DNA of 64,000 nt from NCBI RefSeq assembly GCF_014230085.1, contig NZ_JACHVB010000035.1:496001-560000 (forward strand), written 5' to 3'. Below, piece after piece: positions 45,654 to 53,353 of the stretch. The first letter of the stretch is position 1. Each line of letters opens with the position of its first letter. The DNA is from Ruficoccus amylovorans. Its GTDB lineage: Bacteria; Verrucomicrobiota; Verrucomicrobiia; Opitutales; Cerasicoccaceae. The notes beneath the pieces are model-generated. The model made no database searches. It saw nothing but the letters and a program-made list of their open reading frames with translations, and was not told where the DNA came from. Position numbers and translations under genes: made by a program.

Positions 45654-46745
45654 CTACTGCTTCGGGAAGGTGAGAGCAGGGGCTTCCAGTTCGTCCGCGA
45701 TGGCCGCGGCGTAGGGCGTCTTGGCGTCGAGATCGAAATCCTTCAACGCGATGGCCTGGAGCTGTTGGTTGTCGTAGGTCTTGACGTAGTAAACCCGGTT
45801 GGCCATGTCGGCGACGACGGTCCACTGCGTGTAGTCGGCCTCGTCGCTTTTGTCGTTGCGGATGAAACCCTTGGGCAGATCGAAATTGTTCATGATGTGC
45901 TCGACCAGACGCACGCTCTCGGTGCCGTCGGGCTGGGCGACGGGCGTCATGCTGTAGGCGAAAGCGCGGATGAAGCGCGAGGGCGGGGTCGGGTCGCCGG
46001 GCAGGCCGATCCAGCCGGAGCCCGAGCCAAAGGAGTCGATCACGTGACCATCGACTTTCAGGGACGAGCCGTTGGCGTCCGAGAGCTTGGTGTAGTTCTT
46101 GAGATTGGTCAGGTGCCAGTCGAAGGTGGGGGCGTTGGTCAGCACGCCGAAGGGGTTATCGTACACCTTGAGCGTGCCGCCCGTGGGCTCGATGACGATG
46201 GATTTGCCGTTGGCGTCGTGGAGCGTGTAGTGGAAGGGCGCGACGAAACCAAAGGCCGGGAAGACGAGATTAACCACCTGCACGTCCCCGTTCTCGACTG
46301 CGGCCTTGACCTCATCAACGTTGGCAAAGCTGGTCAGGCACCAGGTCAGAAATTCCCAGGGGGCGAGGCTCTTGGCCGGATTGGCCTGGGCCGGGTCGGT
46401 GTATTCGGCGTAGCCCGGGAAATACAGGATGCCCCCGGCGAGACCCTTTTCGTTGAGGCCGTCACAGACGAGGGGTTGCTTGACGGCGTTCATGCCGACC
46501 ACGGCGTACTTGCCGGTCCACTTGAGACTGTCCTGTCCCTTTTTCGCGCCGGTGCCGGTGTAGCTGAGGCCGCGGGGGGCCACCACCGCCTCGGACTCCA
46601 GCTCGAAGCCGAACTCCATCGTGCGGCCATAGACGTAGCCGTCGTCGCTGGTTTTAACGAGCAGGCTGGTGCAAGCCTGGGTGGAACTGAGGCCCAGCAC
46701 GAGAATCGTGCCCGTGCTCAAAAGGAGTTTGCGAATGTTTTTCAT
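45654..46745 (-). CDS. Choloylglycine hydrolase/penicillin V acylase-like N-terminal nucleophile amidase
   Basis: A 363-residue periplasmic linear-amide hydrolase. The signal peptide MKNIRKLLLSTGTILVLGLS-STQA is followed directly by CTSLLVKT; cleavage exposes Cys25 as the catalytic N-terminal nucleophile of the Ntn fold. Further family marks are GRTMEFGFELES, NEKGLAGGILYFPGYAEY and LTNAPTFDWHLTNLKNY (substrate pocket and oxyanion Asn). The Cys as nucleophile and this length fit the penicillin V acylase/bile salt hydrolase group; in free-living bacteria such enzymes may degrade N-acyl homoserine lactones or other amides, which is not determined here. ATG 46743-46745 gives the correct signal peptide. 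Divergent from the cytochrome gene. Confidence 0.85.
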   Translation of the reverse strand: MKNIRKLLLSTGTILVLGLSSTQACTSLLVKTSDDGYVYGRTMEFGFELESEAVVAPRGLSYTGTGAKKGQDSLKWTGKYAVVGMNAVKQPLVCDGLNEKGLAGGILYFPGYAEYTDPAQANPAKSLAPWEFLTWCLTSFANVDEVKAAVENGDVQVVNLVFPAFGFVAPFHYTLHDANGKSIVIEPTGGTLKVYDNPFGVLTNAPTFDWHLTNLKNYTKLSDANGSSLKVDGHVIDSFGSGSGWIGLPGDPTPPSRFIRAFAYSMTPVAQPDGTESVRLVEHIMNNFDLPKGFIRNDKSDEADYTQWTVVADMANRVYYVKTYDNQQLQAIALKDFDLDAKTPYAAAIADELEAPALTFPKQ

Positions 46746-46926
46746 AGACAGGTACATGATTTGAGGGAGGTTTTGAGGCAAGGTGAGAAGCTCAGATTAG
46801 TGGCCTGCTTTACCGGGTCAACTCCTCATGTCCTGTCCGGGCGAACTGATTGACAGTCTCTTACCGGATAAAGGATGGGCGGGCTTGGCTTGACTTGAGC
46901 TACGGTATGATAAGCATACTTGCTTT

Positions 46927-49116
46927 TTGAAGACTTTACCTCGACTTCTGCTAATCGGCCTGGGAGTGGTTTGCCTGGCCGGTGCGGGCTGGGGGATCTA
47001 TTCCCTGAAAAACCGCCAGGTGGCTCCCGTTGCCCCGGTGGTGACAGGTATCGGTGTGCCAGGAACGGAGGCGTTTCCAGCCACGTTTTTTCCCGAGCGT
47101 TATGAGAAATTCAGCGCTAACGCCTGCCGCCAGTGTCACGAAGAGAGCTTTCAGGAATGGTTGCCCAGCGACCATGCACACGCCAACCGGCCCGTCATGA
47201 TGAGCATGGACCTGCCAGCCTTCCTGCCGGCGCGTGAGATCAAGGTCCCCGGTGAGTCGTTCCTGTTCTCAGAGGAAGCGGAGAAGTTCTGGATGACCGT
47301 GACCCGCGACAGCGGCGAGCAGCAGCGCTACGCCCTCGACGGGGTTATCGCCGTCACCCCGTTGCGCCAATACCTGGCGAAACTGCGCGGCGGACGCTGG
47401 CAAACCACCAGTGTGGCCTACGATCCGGCGGCGGACGAGTGGTTCGATGTTTTCGCGGGCGACGAGCGCCAGCCCGGCGAATGGGGCCACTGGAGCGGCC
47501 AGGGGATGAACTGGAACGCCAACTGCGCCTGGTGCCACATGACCGAGTACCGGAAGAACTTCGACATCGAAACCGACAGCTACCACACGACCTGGATGGA
47601 ACAGGGCGTCTCCTGCATGCAGTGCCACGTCGGCATGGAGGAGCACGTCGCCAACGCCACCGAAAGCTACTCCCCGCCGGTCCAGACCCTGAGTGCCCGC
47701 CGGATAATGGAAAACTGCGCCTCCTGCCACTCCCGGCGCGATCAGTTTACGCCCGACACCTTTGTCGCCGGGGATATTTACCATCAGCATTTCGGGCTGT
47801 CCCTGCCGGACCAGCCAGGACTCTATTACCCGGACGGTCAAATCCTCGACGAGGACTACGTCTATGCCTCCTTCCTCATGAGCCCGATGGGCCATGCCGG
47901 AGTCACTTGCCTGGACTGCCACAACCCGCACTCGGGCAAGACGATTCTTCCCTTTGAGAACAACAACCTGTGCATGCGCTGCCATGATACTGGGCTGGAC
48001 GGGGCGACCATCATCGACCCGGTCGCGCACAGCCACCACGGCCCGGACAGCACCGGCAACCGCTGTGTCGAGTGCCACATGCCGGAAACGCCTTACATGC
48101 AGCGCGATCCGCGCCGCGACCACGGTTTCCTGCTGCCCGATCCGCTGATGACCGCCGAGTTGGGCATCCCCAACGCCTGCCAGCGCTGCCACTCGGACGA
48201 GACGACCGAGTGGGCCATCGAGTGGACGGAAAAGTGGTATGGCGACAAGCTGGCCGAGAAACCCCAGCGCAAGCGCGCCCGTGCCCTTGCCGCCGCCTAT
48301 GCGGGCGACCCGGCGGCTGTCGGGCAATTACTCGGTCTGGCGGCGGACGAGCCCAACCACGCCTGGCGGGCGACTTACACCGGCCTGCTGGGGAGCTATA
48401 TCCCCGAGCGTGAGGTGATGGCCTACCTGGACAAGGCGCTCAAGGACGACAGCTCAATGGTCCGCGCGCGTGCGGTCCGGGCACTGGCCCCGATGCAGCA
48501 GGCCCAGCCGGTGATCGAACCGATGCTTAAAGACCCCTCGCGCAATGTCCGCATCGCCGCCGAGCAGGCTTATGCCGGTTGGGGTGAATCGATCCCCGAT
48601 CCCGACGCGGCCAAGGAGTGGCAGACCTATCTGGAGTTTCAGGCCGACCGCGTGAGCGGGGCCTTCATGTTGGCCGATCAGGACATCCGCGACGGGAACA
48701 ACGAGCGCGCGGCCAAGCTCATTGGCCAGGCAGTGGCGCTCGACCCGGCCTCGCCCGAAGTGCTCCGCCAGGGCGCGATCATGTACAGCCGTATCGGGGA
48801 CAACGCCTCGGCCGAGCAACTGCTTCAGCAGGCCCTGGAAGAGGCTCCCCGGCTTGCCGTCCTGCATTACTCGCTGGCTCTGCTTTACGCGGGCGATGGG
48901 CGGCTGCAGGAAGCGATCCCGCTACTGGAAAATACGGTCCTGCTCGATCCGCAGTTTTACCGCGCCTGGTATAATCTCGCTCTGGCCCGGACCAAGCTCG
49001 AAGACTGGCAGGGGGCGAAAGACGCTCTGGACAAGGCCGCTCCCGCCTTCGGGAACGATCCAGGCTGGCTCCAGACGCGCATGATCGTCGAACGTCGCCT
49101 GGCCACCCAGCGGTAG
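46927..49116 (+). CDS. Octaheme c-type cytochrome with HEAT-like and TPR repeats
   Basis: A 729-residue exported protein. An N-terminal membrane anchor or signal (RLLLIGLGVVCLAGAGWGI) precedes eight CxxCH heme sites: CRQCH (67-71), CAWCH, CMQCH, CASCH, CLDCH, CMRCH, CVECH and CQRCH. After them a HEAT-like helical part (RARAVRALAPMQQAQ, VRIAAEQAYAGWG) and two or three TPRs (AAKLIGQAVALDPASPEVL, YAGDGRLQEAIPLLE) fill the C-terminal third. The start is TTG 46927; the upstream ATG frame stops after seven codons. The heme number resembles cytochrome c554/octaheme reductases, but no Lys-heme motif is seen. The partner is unknown. Confidence 0.85.
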   Translation: MKTLPRLLLIGLGVVCLAGAGWGIYSLKNRQVAPVAPVVTGIGVPGTEAFPATFFPERYEKFSANACRQCHEESFQEWLPSDHAHANRPVMMSMDLPAFLPAREIKVPGESFLFSEEAEKFWMTVTRDSGEQQRYALDGVIAVTPLRQYLAKLRGGRWQTTSVAYDPAADEWFDVFAGDERQPGEWGHWSGQGMNWNANCAWCHMTEYRKNFDIETDSYHTTWMEQGVSCMQCHVGMEEHVANATESYSPPVQTLSARRIMENCASCHSRRDQFTPDTFVAGDIYHQHFGLSLPDQPGLYYPDGQILDEDYVYASFLMSPMGHAGVTCLDCHNPHSGKTILPFENNNLCMRCHDTGLDGATIIDPVAHSHHGPDSTGNRCVECHMPETPYMQRDPRRDHGFLLPDPLMTAELGIPNACQRCHSDETTEWAIEWTEKWYGDKLAEKPQRKRARALAAAYAGDPAAVGQLLGLAADEPNHAWRATYTGLLGSYIPEREVMAYLDKALKDDSSMVRARAVRALAPMQQAQPVIEPMLKDPSRNVRIAAEQAYAGWGESIPDPDAAKEWQTYLEFQADRVSGAFMLADQDIRDGNNERAAKLIGQAVALDPASPEVLRQGAIMYSRIGDNASAEQLLQQALEEAPRLAVLHYSLALLYAGDGRLQEAIPLLENTVLLDPQFYRAWYNLALARTKLEDWQGAKDALDKAAPAFGNDPGWLQTRMIVERRLATQR

Positions 49117-49121
49117 GCTCT

Positions 49122-49143
49122 GCCCGAGGATTCTGGGCTTTTT
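49122..49143 (+). terminator. Terminator of the octaheme cytochrome gene
   Basis: GCCC-G-AG and CT-GGGC (49122-49138) form a six-pair stem with a bulged G, followed by TTTTT (49139-49143), five bp after the stop. Confidence 0.55.
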
Positions 49144-49166
49144 CATTTTTGCGGTTCTATTTTAGG

Positions 49167-49299
49167 CCACAGAGCACACAGAGGAGGCACAGAGCGCACA
49201 GAGATTTTTTGGAAAAAGGGCCATAGCGCACGCCAAGTCAGGTTTGGGGGCCTCTTCCCTTGCTTCCCGACCTTCCTGTTAAATCCCTTGCTTGTTCAA
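49167..49299. repeat. CACAGAG and CCTTCCTGTTAA repeats at the cytochrome/carA junction
   Basis: CCACAGAGCACACAGAGGAG (49167-49186) with further ACAGAG copies to 49205 is a tandem-like member of the dispersed motif. CTTCCCGACCTTCCTGTTAA (49263-49282) with AAATCCCTTGCTTG (to 49294) is a copy of the second repeat found at 33.0 and 51.4 kb. Both lie in the 299-bp convergent gap. Confidence 0.7.
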
Positions 49300-49358
49300 A
49301 GCGTTATAAAGGCCGGTCTCAATTCTGTTACGAAATGACTTTCGCGGTCTGCGGGCAC

Positions 49359-49391
49359 AAAAAAGCCTCCGTTTGCGGCAGAGGCTTTTTT
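49359..49391 (-). terminator. Bidirectional terminator of carA
   Basis: AAAAAAGCCTC (49359-49369) and GAGGCTTTTTT (49381-49391) are perfect 11-nt inverted arms with an 11-nt loop. Read from either strand it ends in a T-run, and it lies 25 bp beyond the carA stop. Confidence 0.85.
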
Positions 49392-49415
49392 GGGAAAAAT
49401 GGGCGGGAGAAAAAA

Positions 49416-50573
49416 TCAACCCTTGGCCTTGGCGACCATCTCGTAGAACTGGGTGAAGAGCGGGTCGGCGTCGTTGGGGCCGGGGGCGGCCTCGGGGTGG
49501 TACTGCACGCTGAAAACGGGCAGATCCTTGTGGCGCAGGCCCTCGACGGTGTTGTCGTTGAGGTTGATCTCGGTGACGACGCCGCCGCACTTCTCGATCT
49601 CGTCCGGGGTGGACGCGAAGCCGTGGTTCTGCGACGTGATGGAGACCAGGCCGGTTTCGATGTTCTTGACCGGCTGGTTACCGCCACGGTGGCCGAACTT
49701 GAGCTTAAAAGTCTTCGCGCCGAGGGCGTGGGTGATGATCTGGTGCCCCAGGCAGATGCCAAAGGTCGGGTACTGCTCGATCAGCTTGGAAACGCTCTGG
49801 TGGGCGTAGGTGACGGCGGCGGGGTCGCCGGGACCGTTGCTGAGGAAGATCGCGTCGGGGCGCAGTTCGTTGACCTGCTCGGGGGTGGCAGTGGCCGGGA
49901 CCACGAACACGTCGAAGCCGTGGTTGCGCAGGCGTTTGAAAATCGAGTGCTTGGCCCCGAAGTCGAAGGCGGCAACCTTGAACGTCTTCTCCGGTCGCGT
50001 GAAGTGGTTCATCGTCGTGCCGGTGATTTTAAACAGCTCGCTCAGGGAGCCGTCGGGATCGAAGGCGTAAGGCTCCTTGCAGGTGACGTCCTTGACGTAG
50101 TCGATGCCGATCAGGCCGGACCATTCCTTGGCGCGCGTGACGGCTTCCTCGTCGGAAATATCTTCGGTGCTCAGGCAGGCCTTCATCGCACCGTCCACGC
50201 GCAGGCGCTTGGTGATGGAGCGGGTGTCCACGCCCGCCAAGCCCGGGATGAAGTTCTTTTCCAGGTACTCGGGCAGGCTCATCGTGCTGCGCCAGTTGCT
50301 GGAAACCGGGGACAGGTCACGGACGACGAAGGCTTTAACCTTGGGGCCGTTCGACTCCTCGTCCTCGGGGTTGATCCCGTAGTTACCGATCTGCGAGGCC
50401 GTCATGGTGACGATCTGCGCATAGTAGGAGGGGTCGGTCAGGATTTCCTGGTAACCCGTCATCGACGTGTTGAAAACCGCTTCGCCGACGACGGTCTTGG
50501 CCGCGCCAAATGCTTTTCCCCGGAAGACGCTGCCGTCTTCCAGAGCGAGGATGCCGCTACGTGAGGTGCCCAT
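49416..50573 (-). CDS. carA: Carbamoyl phosphate synthase small subunit
   Basis: Glutaminase subunit that supplies ammonia to CarB for pyrimidine and arginine synthesis. The 385-residue protein has the CarA N-terminal domain ([32 protein letters not shown]) and a class I glutamine amidotransferase domain with FGICLGHQ (nucleophile Cys), and [13 protein letters not shown] (His and Glu of the triad). ATG 50571-50573 (MGTSRSGIL) is used; the longer frame is not conserved. carB is not adjacent. Ends at a strong terminator. Confidence 0.96.
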   Translation of the reverse strand: MGTSRSGILALEDGSVFRGKAFGAAKTVVGEAVFNTSMTGYQEILTDPSYYAQIVTMTASQIGNYGINPEDEESNGPKVKAFVVRDLSPVSSNWRSTMSLPEYLEKNFIPGLAGVDTRSITKRLRVDGAMKACLSTEDISDEEAVTRAKEWSGLIGIDYVKDVTCKEPYAFDPDGSLSELFKITGTTMNHFTRPEKTFKVAAFDFGAKHSIFKRLRNHGFDVFVVPATATPEQVNELRPDAIFLSNGPGDPAAVTYAHQSVSKLIEQYPTFGICLGHQIITHALGAKTFKLKFGHRGGNQPVKNIETGLVSITSQNHGFASTPDEIEKCGGVVTEINLNDNTVEGLRHKDLPVFSVQYHPEAAPGPNDADPLFTQFYEMVAKAKG

Positions 50574-50679
50574 TAACGGTCCAAAGAAATGACACCCTCG
50601 CCGGGGCGCAAATAAAAAAAGCACTTTCCTCCGCAATCGTACATGGCGGGGGTGTCAAACGCGGGGTCCGAACAGGGGT

Positions 50680-51141
50680 TCAGGCGACGCGGGTGTTTTG
50701 CGCGAGGCAATCGGCGATCAGCGCAAGTAATTCCTGGTCAGATAGTTTGCTGGAGACGCAGGCGTCCATCTCTCCTTCTTCCTTGAGGGTCTGGTAGTCC
50801 TCGGGGAAGGGGGAGCGCGAACGGCCCACGATGTGCGGGGCGTGCTCCTTCCAGTTGGTACGGATGGTGCGGGCGGCGATCACTCCGTTGAGGTCCGGTA
50901 GTTCGACATCCATCAGGACGAGGTCGAAGTCCCGGTCACGCACGGCATTCATCACCTCAATGCCGCTGGTGGCCAGTTCCACCTCGTAGCCCTCCTGACG
51001 GAGACGCTGGATAGCCCGGCGCTTACCGGCAAAGCCGTCCTGGGCGATCAGGATGCGCGGGCGCCTGTGGCCGTGTGGTCCGGCCGCAGTGATATCCGCC
51101 CCGGTGGGTGCGAGGCGGGGTGTATCGAACAGTGCTTCCAT
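50680..51141 (-). CDS. Receiver-only response regulator, partly degenerate
   Basis: A 153-residue protein with a 25-residue Pro/Ala/Gly-rich leader and one receiver domain and no output domain. The phosphoacceptor Asp78 lies in LVLMDVELPDLNG and the conserved Lys in SSKLSDQE. The acidic pair at the first strand is reduced to AQDG, and the Thr/Ser switch site reads IVGRSRS instead of IIALTA. Phosphorylation may thus be altered (inference). No kinase is adjacent. The 328-bp region upstream carries repeats. Confidence 0.83.
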   Translation of the reverse strand: MEALFDTPRLAPTGADITAAGPHGHRRPRILIAQDGFAGKRRAIQRLRQEGYEVELATSGIEVMNAVRDRDFDLVLMDVELPDLNGVIAARTIRTNWKEHAPHIVGRSRSPFPEDYQTLKEEGEMDACVSSKLSDQELLALIADCLAQNTRVA

Positions 51142-51469
51142 GGCTCATAGCAAAATAAGCATATCCCGCCTCAAAGTCCATCCATTGAACACTGTATTCT
51201 CAATTTTTATGACAATCATTCATAGTGTGCGTGGGGTAAAGGATGGGGCAGGGCAGCGGCGTTGACCCCAGGCTGAGGCGGTCGGCGGATTTGACGCCTC
51301 TCCCGCTCGCAACGTGGCGGCAGGGGATGATGGTGGGCGTGGAAGAAACGCCTTATATTGATTTCATTCCCATTTTGACCGTTAAGGGATTTATCAACGG
51401 GAAAGCCGGTAAGTAAGGCGACATCTCCGCTCTTCCTTTACGTGCTTTCCGGCCTTCCTGTTAAGTCTC
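51142..51469. other. 328-bp intergenic region between arsR and the receiver gene
   Basis: Gene-free. The left part (51150-51240) is AT-rich and probably contains the receiver gene promoter. The right part holds two copies of the CCTTCCTGTTAA repeat in inverted orientation (see 51381-51476). No other structure was recognised. Confidence 0.55.
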
Positions 51470-51476
51470 TTACTGC
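51381..51476. repeat. Inverted pair of the CCTTCCTGTTAA repeat after arsR
   Basis: The reverse complement of 51381-51418 (CCTTACTTACCGGCTTTCCC...) is similar to 51445-51476 (CTTTCCGGCCTTCCTGTTAA...) and even closer to the copy at 33071-33100. The right copy overlaps the arsR stop TAA (51470-51472), so the repeat starts at the 3' end of the gene. Confidence 0.65.
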
Positions 51477-51823
51477 CCTGTGCTGTCGTGCCTGGCAGGT
51501 GCAACCTGCTCGCCGTCTTCGATGAGGACGCGGCGGAGAGATTCTACGAGGGCGTGGGCCTCGTCGGCGTTCTTCCAGTAATAGACGTCGCGGCACATTT
51601 TCCGGTACTCGACGATTCCGGCCTGGCGCAGCACCCGCAGGTGGTGGGAGACGGTCGGCTGGGACAGGTTCAGCTTGTCGGCGAGCTGGGAGACGTTGTT
51701 GCCGTGCTTGCAGTCGGCCCCGATGGGCAGCAGGTCGAGGACTTGCAGGCGCACGATGTCCCCCACCGCCCAGAGTTGGCGGGCGAGTTCTTCCTGCGTC
51801 TTGATGATCGGTCCTGCGGCCAT
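51470..51823 (-). CDS. ArsR-family transcriptional regulator
   Basis: A 117-residue winged-helix repressor. The fold starts ELARQLWAVGDIVRLQVLDLL and the recognition helix is NNVSQLADKLNLSQPTVSHHL (about residues 42-62), followed by LRQAGIVEYRK. Two cysteines, C38 in ADCKHGN and C77 in KMCRDV, could bind metal or sense redox, but they are not in the CxCxxC pattern of ArsR/SmtB metal sites. ATG 51821-51823 (MAAGPIIKTQ) was chosen. Divergent from kamA, with a 16-bp palindrome between them, so kamA and arsR itself are likely targets. Confidence 0.88.
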   Translation of the reverse strand: MAAGPIIKTQEELARQLWAVGDIVRLQVLDLLPIGADCKHGNNVSQLADKLNLSQPTVSHHLRVLRQAGIVEYRKMCRDVYYWKNADEAHALVESLRRVLIEDGEQVAPARHDSTGQ

Positions 51824-51884
51824 GATACAAACTTCAAAAGATAAGCCAAACACCCCGCGTGGCACAAGGCAAATGTATTGAAGA

Positions 51885-51900
51885 TTTTAAATATTTAAAA
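51885..51900. promoter_or_regulatory. 16-bp perfect palindrome between arsR and kamA
   Basis: TTTTAAATATTTAAAA reads the same on both strands. It lies 61 bp before arsR and 48 bp before kamA, ideal for a shared ArsR operator. AT-richness slightly raises the chance expectation. Confidence 0.5.
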
Positions 51901-51948
51901 AGATAGTTGAATTTTGGGTCAAGGTGAGTTTATGTGTGCCCCTCTCAC

Positions 51949-53139
51949 ATGTACCCGCGCGACACAAAAGACCGGTGGTTTCAAGGGCAGGGCCTTTGGA
52001 GCCATGTCCCCGAAAGTGACTGGAAAAACTGGAAGTGGCAGTTGAAAAACCGCCTCACTTCCGTGGAGCAAGTCGAGAAGTACCTGGAACTGACGCCGCA
52101 GGAGCGGGCCGGTTGCTACTTCTCGGGGCGCAAGCTCGCCCTGGCCATCACGCCGTATTTCTTCAACCTGATCGACCGCGACGATCCGAACTGCCCCATC
52201 CGGCGGCAGATCATCCCCCGCGAGGAAGAGATGGAGACCGCGCCCGAGGAACTGCTCGACCCGGTCGGCGAGGAGGGGAGTATGGCCGTCAAGGGCATCG
52301 TCCACCGCTACCCGGACCGGGTGCTGTTTCTGGTCACGGACCGCTGCGCCTCCTACTGCCGCTACTGCACGCGTTCGCGGCTGGTTTCCAACGCGCAGGA
52401 TTACAATTTCCACCCGGAGTTCGAGTCCGGGCTGGCTTACATCGAGTCGCATCCGGAAATCCGCGACGTGCTCCTCTCCGGCGGCGATCCGCTGCTGCTC
52501 TCGGACCGTAAGCTCGACTACTTGCTGGGCCGCCTGCGGGCCATTCCGCACGTCGAGTTTATCCGCATCGGCTCGCGCATCCCGGTTTTTCTGCCACAGC
52601 GGATCACGCCCGAGCTGTGCGAAATCTTTAAAAAGCACGGCCCGATCTGGATGAGCATCCACGTCAACCATCCCCGTGAGTGCACCGAGGAACTGCGTCA
52701 GGCGACAGAACGCCTGTCCTACGCCGGGGTGCCACTGGGCAACCAGAGCGTGTTGCTCAAGGGCGTCAATGACAACGTCGAGACGATGAAAAGCCTCGTG
52801 CACCGCCTCCTGATGATGCGCGTGCGCCCATACTACCTTTACCAGTGCGACCTGATTACCGGCAGCGCCCACCTGCGCACGGATGTGCGGACCGGGATCG
52901 AGCTGATCAACCAGCTTCGTGGCCACACGACCGGTTATGCGATCCCGCAGTACGTGATCGACGCCCCCGGCGGCGGCGGCAAGGTCCCGATCAACCCCGA
53001 ATACGTGAAGAAAATCACCGATTCGGAGGTCGTCCTGCGCAACTTCCAGGGCAAGACCTACCGGTATCCGCTCGTCAACGGCGTGCCCGTTGCCTCCGGC
53101 GTCCGCCCGGAGGAGGTCAGCGTTGGCTGCCCCGGCTAG
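51949..53139 (+). CDS. KamA-family radical SAM aminomutase (lysine 2,3-aminomutase-like)
   Basis: Predicted SAM- and PLP-dependent enzyme that moves an amino group from C2 to C3 of lysine or a related amino acid, anaerobically. The 396-residue protein has the cluster motif DRCASYCRYCTRSR (Cys133, 137, 140), the core loop LLSGGDPLLL, and DAPGGGGKVPINPEYV with the PLP-binding Lys. It is longer than EpmB-type relatives and matches KamA length. No ablB-like acetyltransferase is adjacent, so a beta-lysine solute route is not proven. Start ATG 51949; a GTG five codons upstream is possible. Its TAG stop is followed by GTCGTCCC, resembling the start of the 16.7-kb repeat. Confidence 0.85.
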   Translation: MYPRDTKDRWFQGQGLWSHVPESDWKNWKWQLKNRLTSVEQVEKYLELTPQERAGCYFSGRKLALAITPYFFNLIDRDDPNCPIRRQIIPREEEMETAPEELLDPVGEEGSMAVKGIVHRYPDRVLFLVTDRCASYCRYCTRSRLVSNAQDYNFHPEFESGLAYIESHPEIRDVLLSGGDPLLLSDRKLDYLLGRLRAIPHVEFIRIGSRIPVFLPQRITPELCEIFKKHGPIWMSIHVNHPRECTEELRQATERLSYAGVPLGNQSVLLKGVNDNVETMKSLVHRLLMMRVRPYYLYQCDLITGSAHLRTDVRTGIELINQLRGHTTGYAIPQYVIDAPGGGGKVPINPEYVKKITDSEVVLRNFQGKTYRYPLVNGVPVASGVRPEEVSVGCPG

Positions 53140-53353
53140 GTCGTCCCGAACTCTCAAATATTCCCGACAGGGAAGGCGGGCAATTTGTGTTTGCCAAAAG
53201 CGGGCTCGGGCGCTTTCCTCCCACACTAACCTATTGTAAACGACGGGCCGCTGGGCGGTCTTTTTGCACAGACACGATTGAATACCGGAGTTGGCTCAAG
53301 GCCTGCTAATCGACCTTGACAGAAACTCTGATTAACGACACCTTTTCCCGCTT

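Noticed and set aside
49167-49205. CACAGAG copies as a short CRISPR array
   Set aside because: Units of about 8-10 nt without spacers and no cas genes.
53136-53160. Full repeat element after kamA
   Set aside because: Only CTAGGTCGT is shared with the 16.7-kb element; the arms are missing, so at most a remnant.
53314-53345. TTGACA (53316-53321) as hpnH promoter
   Set aside because: No acceptable -10 sequence at 15-19 bp downstream.
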